Below are positions 6,723 to 12,328 of a stretch of DNA of 12,328 nt, piece by piece (the first letter of the stretch is position 1; the number at the start of each line of letters is the position of its first letter). Below the pieces are notes generated by a model. It ran no database searches and was not told where the DNA came from. It worked only from the letters and a program-made list of their open reading frames with translations. This DNA comes from Defluviicoccus sp. (GTDB lineage Bacteria > Pseudomonadota > Alphaproteobacteria > MPNO01), in NCBI GenBank assembly GCA_028820945.1, contig JAPPHW010000112.1, positions 1 through 12,328 on the forward strand, in the 5' to 3' direction. The position numbers and the translations under genes were made by a program.

Positions 6723-7775
6723 CTATTTTCCCCATTCGATCGGCGGCAGTCGCATCGCCGAGATCGGGCCGAGAAAGAGGCGGCGGTTCTGAACCGTGAT
6801 CGGCAGAGCGACCGTGCCCGGCTGGCCCGTGCTTGCGCGAGCGAACAAATCGAGGCCCAACCGGATCGCTCCGGCATCGCGCCCCGTCAACCACCCGTGA
6901 GCGACCAGCGAGCGAACCAGGTCGGCATATCCTTCGACGCGAATGGAAAGTGCCGCGAGCGGCTGCAGATTCCGATCGAGCGCGACCGTACCCGACCCTT
7001 TCCCCTTCGTCTTCCCCGAGCGCAGGGACACCTCGCCGATCTCCAGCGTGCCGCCGCCGTCGCGCCAGACCGCGAGCGACGTTGCCGTCGCGCCGCGCGG
7101 AAGCGGCCCGATCAGCTTGGCGGTCAGCGACGCCTCGTCGATCGCGCGGAGGCGCCCGCCGGATGCGGCCTCGCCGAAATCGACGTCCCTGAGACCGAGC
7201 GTCACCGTCGGACCCGCCGGTTCCGGACCCCGTCCCGCGTCCGCGCGGCCCGGCCGGTCGGGCAGGAGGACCGTTGCCTCCGCGTCCTCGACCCTGCGCG
7301 GCAGGGTGCCGCCCGGCGCGTCGATCGCGATGTCCCCAAGTCTCAGGACGATCTTGGTGGCTTCTGCGTCGGCAAGGCGGAGGACGAGGCCGAACGCGTT
7401 GCCCATGGCGACTCGGACGGGATCCTCGTCGGCGCCCCCGGCCTGAAACCGGTGGTCGCCCGCGCCGTCGAGCGCGATCCGGCCGAAATTCCACGGCTGG
7501 ACCTTCGCGGTCATGCGCGGACCCCGCCAGCGCCAGCCGCCCGCCTTCTCTGGCGCGCCGATGGACGGCACCTCGACGACCGCGGTGAGCGAAGCCGGGT
7601 AGCCTTCGATCCGCGCGAGGTCGTACGAGACGGACCAGCCCCGGCCTCGCATGTCGGCGGCCCAGCCGTCCAGCTCTCCGCGGAACCGGTCGGCCGCGAC
7701 CCACCAGGCCGCGCTGTAGACGACCGCGGCGAGGCCGATAAGCGCCGCCGTCCCGTATACGGCCCTCCTCGCCAT
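6723..7775 (-). CDS. DUF2125 domain membrane-anchored protein
   Basis: 350 aa. The N-terminus is MARRA followed by a hydrophobic segment (residues 5-27), an uncleaved anchor or signal peptide that would place the body in the periplasm. The pattern WSVSYDLARIEGYPASL (about 47-63), then GGWRWRGPRM (79-88) and VQPWNFGRI (92-100), is characteristic of the alphaproteobacterial DUF2125 family. The remainder is rich in alternating beta-strand-like segments and ends ISAMRLPPIEWGK. The function is unknown; the repetitive beta pattern loosely recalls AsmA-like envelope proteins, which is speculation. ATG 7775 was chosen over an in-frame ATG at 7910 because GGAGGG lies 6 nt upstream (plus 7782-7787) and the anchor begins here; the 45 extra residues would cross the predicted promoter. 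It is tail-to-tail with tyrA with 3 bp between stops. Confidence 0.87.
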   Translation of the reverse strand: MARRAVYGTAALIGLAAVVYSAAWWVAADRFRGELDGWAADMRGRGWSVSYDLARIEGYPASLTAVVEVPSIGAPEKAGGWRWRGPRMTAKVQPWNFGRIALDGAGDHRFQAGGADEDPVRVAMGNAFGLVLRLADAEATKIVLRLGDIAIDAPGGTLPRRVEDAEATVLLPDRPGRADAGRGPEPAGPTVTLGLRDVDFGEAASGGRLRAIDEASLTAKLIGPLPRGATATSLAVWRDGGGTLEIGEVSLRSGKTKGKGSGTVALDRNLQPLAALSIRVEGYADLVRSLVAHGWLTGRDAGAIRLGLDLFARASTGQPGTVALPITVQNRRLFLGPISAMRLPPIEWGK

Positions 7776-7796
7776 CCGCGACCCTCCGAAGCGGGA

Positions 7797-7825
7797 CTTA
7801 TAGGCGCCGACGCGGCGTCGGTCGA
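7797..7825 (-). promoter_or_regulatory. Candidate promoter for the DUF2125 gene with an operator-like palindrome in its spacer
   Basis: On the minus strand -35 TCGACC (plus 7820-7825), a 17-nt spacer and -10 TATAAG (plus 7797-7802) precede the gene by 22 nt. A perfect palindrome, CCGACGC-N-GCGTCGG (plus 7807-7821), fills most of the spacer and touches the -35 box, a placement expected for a repressor site. The spacing to the divergent transporter gene (7886) is 64 bp, so the site might also affect that gene. Motif match by eye only. Confidence 0.4.
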
Positions 7826-7885
7826 GCGATGGCCGTGCGGGCGCTATTGTGCTCCGATGGGTAGTTCGTCCGACCGATCCGGTCG

Positions 7886-8782
7886 ATGACCGCCGCGGGA
7901 AAGTCCGCACCCTTCTGGGTGACCGTCGCGCCCGGCGCGTTCGTGCTGTGCTGGGCGTCCGGGTTTCCGGTCACGCGGCTCGGGATCGAGTTCACCGAAC
8001 CGCTGACGCTGCTCGCGATACGGTCGGCGCTCAACGTGATCGCCGTCGGTGCCGCGCTTCCCTTCCTTGCCGCCGCCTGGCCGGCGACCTGGCGCGAGGC
8101 GGGTCACATCGCCGTCGCCGGATTCCTGCTCCACTCCGCATATCTCTCGTGCATTTTTCTCGCGCTGGGCGAGGGGATCGCCCAGGGAACGCTCGCCCTG
8201 ATGGCCGGGATGCAGCCCCTGCTCACCGCGGTGCTGGTGGGCCGGGCGCTGGGCGAACGGATAAGCGCCACACAGTGGATCGGCTTCTTTCTCGGATTTG
8301 CCGGGCTCGCCTGCGTGCTCGGCGACCGGGTGGGCGTTTCCGCGGGCTCGGCGCTGGGCTATGCGCTTGCCGGGCTGACGCCCGTTCTGATCACCGCCGC
8401 GTCGCTCTACCAGAAGCGCTACTGCGCCGCGATGGACCTCCGGACCGGGATGATCATCCAGCACGGCACCGCGTTCGTCACCACGGGGACCCTCGCCCTG
8501 CTGGTCGAGAGCAACGAGGTGACGCCGAGCGTCGAGCTTGCCTTCGTCCTGGTATGGCTCGTGCTCGTCCTGTCGGTCGCCGCGTCCAACCTCTATTACA
8601 TCCTGCTGCGGCGCGGGGAGGCCGCCCGGGTGTCGAGCCTGTTCTATCTGACACCGCCGACGACGGTCGTGCTCGGCTATCTCAGCTTCGGAGAGGCTTT
8701 CGGGCCGGCGGCGCTCGCCGGGTTCGCCATCTCGGGACTGGGCGTGTTTCTGGTGACCCGGCGCGGGAAAGCCGGCGCATGA
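7886..8782 (+). CDS. EamA/DMT-family membrane transporter (first of tandem pair)
   Basis: 298 aa, very hydrophobic, about ten membrane helices in two EamA repeats, the normal length for drug/metabolite transporter (DMT) proteins such as RhaT/YdcZ/EamA-like exporters. The family pattern is clear: WASGFPVTRLGI near the N-terminus, TLALMAGMQPLLTAVLVGR at the end of repeat 1, GERISATQWIGFFLGFAG, and in repeat 2 SLFYLTPPTTVVLGYLSFGE. DMT proteins usually export amino acids or other small metabolites by proton exchange, but the substrate cannot be read here. It closely resembles the next gene, so the pair arose by duplication. The stop overlaps the next ATG as ATGA (8779-8782). The Shine-Dalgarno before ATG 7886 is poor, but the hydrophobic N-terminus starts correctly from here. 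Confidence 0.93.
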   Translation: MTAAGKSAPFWVTVAPGAFVLCWASGFPVTRLGIEFTEPLTLLAIRSALNVIAVGAALPFLAAAWPATWREAGHIAVAGFLLHSAYLSCIFLALGEGIAQGTLALMAGMQPLLTAVLVGRALGERISATQWIGFFLGFAGLACVLGDRVGVSAGSALGYALAGLTPVLITAASLYQKRYCAAMDLRTGMIIQHGTAFVTTGTLALLVESNEVTPSVELAFVLVWLVLVLSVAASNLYYILLRRGEAARVSSLFYLTPPTTVVLGYLSFGEAFGPAALAGFAISGLGVFLVTRRGKAGA

Positions 8783-9657
8783 CGCCCGCGCGGTCCTCAC
8801 ATGCGCTGTTTCTCGCCGCCGCTCCGCTGATCTTCGCGGTGACATGGAGCACCGGGAACATCTTCACCAAGTACGGCATGCCCTATGTCGAGCCGCTCAC
8901 CTTCCTCGCGCTTCGCTTCGCTTTCGGGACGCTGTTTCTGGTCGCCGTCGCCGCGGCCGTGCGGGCGCCATGGCCGGGTAGCGCGACGGAAGCCGGGCAT
9001 GTGGTCGTGGCTGGGCTGCTGGTACACGGCGGCTACCTCTGGTCGGTTTTCGTCGCGGTCGACGAGGGGGTGGCGATCGGCACGCTCGCGCTCATCGTCG
9101 GGTTACAGCCGCTCCTGACCGCGACGATCGTCGGACGCGTGCTCGGCGAGCGTGTTACGGCCATCCAGTGGATCGGCTTCGTGCTCGGTTTCGTCGGGGT
9201 CGTCATGGTCGTCTGGCGCAAGATCGACCTCGCCGAGGGCACGCTGTTCGGCATGGCGCTCGGTGTGACCAGTGTGCTCGCGCTCACGATCGGGACGGTC
9301 TATCAGAAGCGTTTCTGCGCAGACATGGACCTCCGGTCCGGGACCGCGCTGCAACAGGGAGTCAACGCGGCGATCACTCTCGGGTTGGTGCTGATGTTGG
9401 AGACGCGAGTCATCGACTGGACGGGCGAGTTCGTGTTTTCGCTGTTCTGGCTGGTTTTCGTCCTCACCATCGGGGCCTACAACCTGCTGTTCTACCTGCT
9501 CCGGCTGGGCGAGGCTTCGCGGGTGGCGAGCATGTTCTACCTGACCCCGGCGATTACCGCCGCGATGGGCTATCTGATGTTCGACGAGATACTGGGTCCG
9601 GTGTCGCTGATCGGCATGGCGGTCGCGGTCACCGGGTTTGCGCTGGCCTCCAGATGA
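8779..9657 (+). CDS. EamA/DMT-family membrane transporter (second of tandem pair)
   Basis: 292 aa, about ten membrane helices and two EamA repeats, a paralogue of the preceding protein. Shared blocks include GTLAL..G.QPLLTA..VGR.LGER....QWIGF.LGF.G (around residues 93-135 of this protein), YQKR.CA.MDLR.G, and S.FYLTP......GYL.F.E. The pair may work as separate exporters with different substrates or as a hetero-oligomer; DMT proteins such as YddG function alone, whereas small SMR relatives can pair. The start ATG 8779 overlaps the previous stop as ATGA and its own stop overlaps the chaC-like ATG as ATGA (9654-9657), so all three are likely one translationally coupled operon. The in-frame sequence upstream of 8779 is a shadow of the first transporter and not part of this protein. 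Confidence 0.93.
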   Translation: MTPARSSHALFLAAAPLIFAVTWSTGNIFTKYGMPYVEPLTFLALRFAFGTLFLVAVAAAVRAPWPGSATEAGHVVVAGLLVHGGYLWSVFVAVDEGVAIGTLALIVGLQPLLTATIVGRVLGERVTAIQWIGFVLGFVGVVMVVWRKIDLAEGTLFGMALGVTSVLALTIGTVYQKRFCADMDLRSGTALQQGVNAAITLGLVLMLETRVIDWTGEFVFSLFWLVFVLTIGAYNLLFYLLRLGEASRVASMFYLTPAITAAMGYLMFDEILGPVSLIGMAVAVTGFALASR

Positions 9658-10214
9658 ATCCGAAGATCGTCTTCGACCGGCCGGGCGATGTCTGGTTCTT
9701 CGCGTACGGCTCGCTGATGTGGGATCCCGGCTTCTCCTTCGTCGAGACGCGGAGCGCGCTGCTGAGGGGCTATCGCCGGAAGTTCTGCGTCGATTCTACC
9801 GTTTATCGAGGAACGCCCGAGCGGCCGGGGCTGGTGCTCGGGCTCGACCGGGGAGGCGCCTGCCGCGGCGTCGCCTATCGGATCGCCGAGCCCCAGCGCG
9901 ACGCGGCCGCGCGCTATCTCGACCGGCGGGAACTGGCCGAAGACATCTATCTGCTACGGACGGTCCGGCTGGAAACCGCGGAGGGCCGGCTGCGGGGCTA
10001 TACGCTGGTGGTCGACCGCGCGACGCCCTATTACGCGCGCGGCGTCTCCGCGGTCGAGGAAGCCCGCCGGATCGCGACCTGCGCCGGAGAGCGCGGCACG
10101 AACGCGGATTACCTGGACGATACGATTGCGCGTCTCGAAGCGTTCGGAATTCGCGACCGGGGTCTCGCCGCACTGCGCCGCCGGGTGCGTGCTGTCCGCG
10201 GCGGGCACGGCTGA
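9654..10214 (+). CDS. chaC: ChaC-like gamma-glutamylcyclotransferase
   Basis: 186 aa, matching the compact ChaC family. ChaC-type enzymes cleave the gamma-glutamyl residue of glutathione to 5-oxoproline and Cys-Gly in the cytosol. FFAYGSLMWDPGF (15-27) contains the YGSL substrate-binding loop; RGYRRKFCVDS (38-48), VYRGTPERPGLVLGLD (50-65) and the catalytic glutamate Glu93 in YLDRREL (88-94) follow in the family's order, and YLDDTI (153-158) near the end is also typical. The ATG overlaps the upstream transporter stop as ATGA, so it is co-expressed with the two DMT proteins; a shared role in handling glutathione breakdown products or amino acids is an inference. The name chaC reflects the family; the original E. 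coli link to calcium/proton antiport is not implied. A truncated GMC oxidoreductase start follows 16 bp downstream. Confidence 0.92.
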   Translation: MNPKIVFDRPGDVWFFAYGSLMWDPGFSFVETRSALLRGYRRKFCVDSTVYRGTPERPGLVLGLDRGGACRGVAYRIAEPQRDAAARYLDRRELAEDIYLLRTVRLETAEGRLRGYTLVVDRATPYYARGVSAVEEARRIATCAGERGTNADYLDDTIARLEAFGIRDRGLAALRRRVRAVRGGHG

Positions 10215-10230
10215 AAGGGTCGACAGGGCG

Positions 10231-10329
10231 ATGGATTACGACTTCACCATCGTGGGCGGCGGGTCGGCGGGATGCGTGCTTGCCGGCCGCCTTACCCGTA
10301 CCGGTGCAGCGCCGCGCCGCGCCGCCTGA
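10231..10329 (+). pseudogene. Truncated 5' remnant of a GMC-family oxidoreductase gene
   Basis: ATG 10231 opens a 32-codon frame whose first 22 codons read MDYDFTIVGGGSAGCVLAGR followed by LT. This is the FAD-binding Rossmann start of GMC oxidoreductases (choline/alcohol dehydrogenase-like). The next expected segment, an LLLEAG-type second strand, is absent; instead the frame reads RTGAAPRRAA and stops at 10327-10329. Similarity ends at about 10293-10297, exactly where the convergent hydrolase gene ends (its TAA is 10292-10294). AGGG at 10225-10228 precedes the ATG. Intact members are about 500-560 residues, so some 95 percent is missing. The best explanation is a deletion or rearrangement that joined this start to the hydrolase 3' end. 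Nothing like the missing part is seen elsewhere in the window. Confidence 0.75.
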
Positions 10330-10960
10330 GCCACTTGCGCGAGCGCTCCGCGTTCTCGCACAGCCGCCCGACATGCGCCCAGAACCGCTTGCCGTGGTTG
10401 TGCTCCGCCAGATGAGCGACCTCGTGGGCGACGACGTAGTCCAGCACTTCCGGAGGCGCCATGACGAGGCGCCACGAGAAGCCAAGATTGCCGTTGCCCG
10501 AGCAGCTTCCCCAGCGGGAGACGGTGTCGCGCAGCGTTATGCGGCCGTACGGCTTTCCGAGTCGGGCCGCTTTCTCGTGGACCAGGGGCTCGATCTCGGC
10601 CCGCGCGGCGCGGCGGAGCCAGCGTTCGACCGCTTGCGGTGCGTCTTCGGGACGGCCGGCGACCAGGAGCGTCGAACCCTCCCGCCGCGCGCCGGGATGG
10701 GACGAGGCGGTGCAGCGGATCTTCAGCGCGCCGCCAAGGAAGGGAAACGCTGCGCCGTCGGCGAAGGGCACTCGGCTCAACGCGTTCGCGGTCCTTTCCG
10801 CGATCCAGTCTTCCTTCGCCTTGAGGAACGCGAGCCCGTCGGCCCGCGTCGCGCCCGGCGGCAGCACGAGCTCGACCGCGCCGCCGACCGGCGCGACCCT
10901 GATCTGGATGCGCCGCGCGCGGGGGCTTCTTCGGATCGCGACGTCCACCGCGGGGCTCAC
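10292..10960 (-). CDS. YgjP-like metal-dependent hydrolase (M48/SprT-like, DUF45)
   Basis: 222 aa. The zinc-binding motif is HEVAH at 179-183 with a third ligand likely His189 in NHGKRFW (188-194), preceded by the family signature RWGSCSGNGNLGFSWRL (149-165). The N-terminal part has the usual beta-rich segment RRIQIRV (16-22). The C-terminus WLRRRGAALHRYG is the normal end for alphaproteobacterial members, so the gene looks complete. The family resembles WLM/SprT metalloproteases and is annotated as M48 metallopeptidase or metal-dependent hydrolase; the substrate is unknown. The start is GTG (10958-10960), overlapping the upstream stop as GTGA, which with GGCGGA immediately before it suggests translational coupling; an in-frame GTG at 10948 is the alternative. 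It is the third gene of the minus-strand operon and converges on the GMC remnant. Confidence 0.9.
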   Translation of the reverse strand: MSPAVDVAIRRSPRARRIQIRVAPVGGAVELVLPPGATRADGLAFLKAKEDWIAERTANALSRVPFADGAAFPFLGGALKIRCTASSHPGARREGSTLLVAGRPEDAPQAVERWLRRAARAEIEPLVHEKAARLGKPYGRITLRDTVSRWGSCSGNGNLGFSWRLVMAPPEVLDYVVAHEVAHLAEHNHGKRFWAHVGRLCENAERSRKWLRRRGAALHRYG

Positions 10961-11856
10961 TCCGCCGCTTCGCGCTTCCGCAGCGCCGCGCCGCAGGCGG
11001 CGACCGTCTGCTCCATCGTGCGCGTGCGGTCCATCGTTTCACGGGTCTCGCTGCCGTAGGGGGTCGTGTCGAGCAGGCGGAAGATCTCCGCCGCCGCGAG
11101 GTGGAAGCCGGACGGCAAGCCGGCCGAGGCGTAGGTCTTCGCGATCTCCTCCATCTCGCGGACCCAGCGCCCGGAATCCGCCGGAAGGCGGGGGATATTG
11201 GCCTCCATGCGCTCGTAGACGGCGGGTACGGAATCCGCGATCTCGGCGCGCAGGATGTCGCCGACGCCGAGCGAATCGGCCGCCGTCATCGCCGCGGTGT
11301 GGAGTGCATTGGTGCCCTTGGAGACCGAGGCGTAGCACATCTTGACCGACGAGGCGCGGCCGATCTCGGGCCCGCACTGGCGGATCGCCATCTCCTTGCC
11401 GTCGAACGCGTCCAGCGCCGGCGCCCCGTTCCCGGAGACGTAGATGCGGGTCGGCGTCCTGCCCTCGGCCGGCGGCAGGCCGACGATCCCGCCGTCGATG
11501 TAGTTTGCGCCGGTGCCGCGGAAGAGTCCCTCGATCGTCCGCGAGCTGTCCGGCGCGATGGCGTTGAGCTCGGCGTAGGGCGGCGCCTTGCCGGTCCGCC
11601 TCATCGCCGCCGCCACGTCTTCCGCGACGGCCCGCGCGGCCTCGGGCGGCAGGATCGAGAGCACGATGTCGGCCTCCGCCACCATGGTGTCGAGGTCTTC
11701 GCACAGCCGGAACCCCAGCCGCTCGGCCCGCGCCCTGGTCTCCCCGCCGCGCCCGGCGAGGCAGGTGAGAACGTCGCGGCCCTGCCGGCGGAGCGCCGCG
11801 CCCACGCCGCCCCCCATCTCGCCCGGGCTCAGGATCGCGACCGTATCGAGGGTCAT
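10957..11856 (-). CDS. NAD(P)-dependent dehydrogenase, 6-phosphogluconate/beta-hydroxyacid dehydrogenase-like with DUF1932 domain
   Basis: 299 aa. Residues 1-160 form an NAD-binding_2-type Rossmann domain: VAILSPGEMGGGVGAAL (6-22), LAGRGGETRARAERLGF (33-49) with basic residues that suggest NADP use, IVLSILPPEAA (64-74), ELNAIAPDSS (96-105) and YIDGGIVGLPPAEG (119-132). Residues from about 165 on, SSVKMCYASVSKGTNALHTA (169-188), match the DUF1932 C-terminal domain found in these enzymes; Lys172 or Lys180 is the probable catalytic lysine of the beta-hydroxyacid dehydrogenase superfamily. The substrate is unknown but is likely a hydroxy acid. ATG 11856 is preferred over 11934 because GGAAGGAA lies 8 nt upstream (plus 11865-11872) and the Rossmann domain starts there; the longer form would also run into the amidohydrolase gene. 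It lies 23 bp after the amidohydrolase stop. Confidence 0.88.
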   Translation of the reverse strand: MTLDTVAILSPGEMGGGVGAALRRQGRDVLTCLAGRGGETRARAERLGFRLCEDLDTMVAEADIVLSILPPEAARAVAEDVAAAMRRTGKAPPYAELNAIAPDSSRTIEGLFRGTGANYIDGGIVGLPPAEGRTPTRIYVSGNGAPALDAFDGKEMAIRQCGPEIGRASSVKMCYASVSKGTNALHTAAMTAADSLGVGDILRAEIADSVPAVYERMEANIPRLPADSGRWVREMEEIAKTYASAGLPSGFHLAAAEIFRLLDTTPYGSETRETMDRTRTMEQTVAACGAALRKREAAE

Positions 11857-11879
11857 TGCGCTGCTTCCTTCCGTTCCGT

Positions 11880-12328
11880 CTATCCGACGATCTCGCCGTC
11901 CCTGATATACCCCCGCGCGAGCCCCTCTGCCCACACCTTGCGCACCGCGGCCGCGCCTTGCGAGACGATCGCGTCCTCGTCGACCAACAGGTGACGGCCG
12001 CCCTCAACCACGAGCCGGCCGTCGACGATCACCGCTTCGATGTCCGAGGTGCCCGCGTGCCAGACCATCGTCTTGAGCGGGTCGCTGACCGGGGCGAGGT
12101 GGACGGCGCCCAGATTCACTGCGACCAGGTCGGCCCGGCAGCCGGGCGCGATCCGGCCTATGTCCTCGCGCCCGAGCGCCGCGGCGCCGTCGACCGTCGC
12201 AGCCGCGACGAGGTCGCGCGCCGCCGCGTCCTCCGACAGGCCGGAGGCGAGCTTGGAGACCAGCGCGGCTGTTCTGAGCTCGCCGATCGTGTCCATCGAA
12301 TAGCCGTCGAGCCCGATCCCGGTGCGGA
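11880..12328 (-). CDS. Amidohydrolase, cytosine deaminase/chlorohydrolase-like, C-terminal part (5' end outside window)
   Basis: The frame is open to the right edge and stops with TAG at 11880-11882; about 149 codons are present, one third of a typical 440-480 aa enzyme. The leading segment GIGLDGYSMDTIGELR matches the region containing the final metal-binding aspartate (usually GTDG; here GLDG) of the TRZ/ATZ and cytosine-deaminase branch of amidohydrolases. Further on, AALGREDIGRIAPGCRADLV and VSDPLKTMVWHAGTSDIEAV then VIVDGRLVVEGGRHL are the characteristic C-terminal beta-sandwich. The enzymes deaminate or dechlorinate N-heterocycles or related compounds; the substrate is not determinable. 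The internal ATG at 12296 is not the start, because the conserved sequence continues in frame upstream of it. It is the first visible gene of the operon with the DUF1932 dehydrogenase and YgjP-like hydrolase. Confidence 0.87.
   Translation of the reverse strand, partial: RTGIGLDGYSMDTIGELRTAALVSKLASGLSEDAAARDLVAAATVDGAAALGREDIGRIAPGCRADLVAVNLGAVHLAPVSDPLKTMVWHAGTSDIEAVIVDGRLVVEGGRHLLVDEDAIVSQGAAAVRKVWAEGLARGYIRDGEIVG

Noticed and set aside
4652..6799. Very long open frames over the CM-hisC-tyrA operon: 715 codons on the plus strand and 677 codons on the minus strand
   Set aside because: Both are arginine/glycine/proline-rich shadows expected of GC-rich coding DNA. The real hisC and tyrA frames in the same place have full catalytic motifs.
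1..12328. Defence system, CRISPR array, integrase, IS element, tRNA or rRNA
   Set aside because: No direct-repeat array, transposase or recombinase motif, cloverleaf or rRNA-like segment was recognised; nearly all sequence is accounted for by metabolic genes.

Overview
The window is a dense, GC-rich (about two-thirds G+C by eye) bacterial chromosomal segment with almost no non-coding DNA. The gene content and order point to an alphaproteobacterium, probably Rhodospirillales-like: gloB divergent from a small SAM methyltransferase, then metW-metX, then divergent chorismate mutase-hisC-tyrA, with a DUF2125 gene abutting tyrA. The lineage call is an inference from family content and remembered synteny, not from a search.

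Layout. (1) 3-251: 3' end of a molybdopterin-binding (xanthine dehydrogenase/CoxL-like) subunit, convergent with gloB. (2) 269-1857: gloB (-) and a SAM-dependent methyltransferase (+) diverge from an 89-bp gap. The methyltransferase runs tail-to-tail into metW with a 57-bp antisense overlap. (3) 1801-3611 (-): metX-metW, methionine biosynthesis from homoserine, joined by an ATGA overlap. (4) 3612-3804: divergent control region. Two convincing sigma70-type promoters point in opposite directions and share one palindromic TTATAA -10 box; the metX leader can fold into two hairpins. (5) 3805-6719 (+): a tyrosine-biosynthesis operon of chorismate mutase (with a decayed prephenate-dehydratase/ACT-like tail), a HisC-family aminotransferase and a TyrA-type cyclohexadienyl dehydrogenase. 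(6) 6723-7775 (-): membrane-anchored DUF2125 protein, ending 3 bp from tyrA, with a candidate promoter containing a perfect 15-nt palindrome. (7) 7886-10214 (+): two tandem paralogous EamA/DMT transporters and a ChaC-like gamma-glutamylcyclotransferase, linked by two ATGA overlaps. (8) 10231-about 10296: the first 22 or so codons of a GMC oxidoreductase, cut off at the 3' end of the next gene. (9) 10292-12328 (-): amidohydrolase (partial), DUF1932-type NAD(P)-dependent dehydrogenase and a YgjP/M48-like metal-dependent hydrolase, closely packed as one operon.

How the genes fit together. The centre of the window makes methionine and tyrosine from divergent units, so the shared promoter could balance the two. 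GloB and ChaC both touch glutathione chemistry (release of GSH from hydroxyacyl-glutathione; cleavage of GSH). The right-hand operon looks like small-molecule catabolism, but its substrate cannot be read from the sequence. I found no defence system, CRISPR array, integrase, IS element, tRNA or rRNA. The points most worth a second look are the decayed bifunctional PheA-like protein, the shared-minus-10 divergent promoter with its structured metX leader, the truncated GMC gene, and a 28-bp perfect palindrome inside tyrA.
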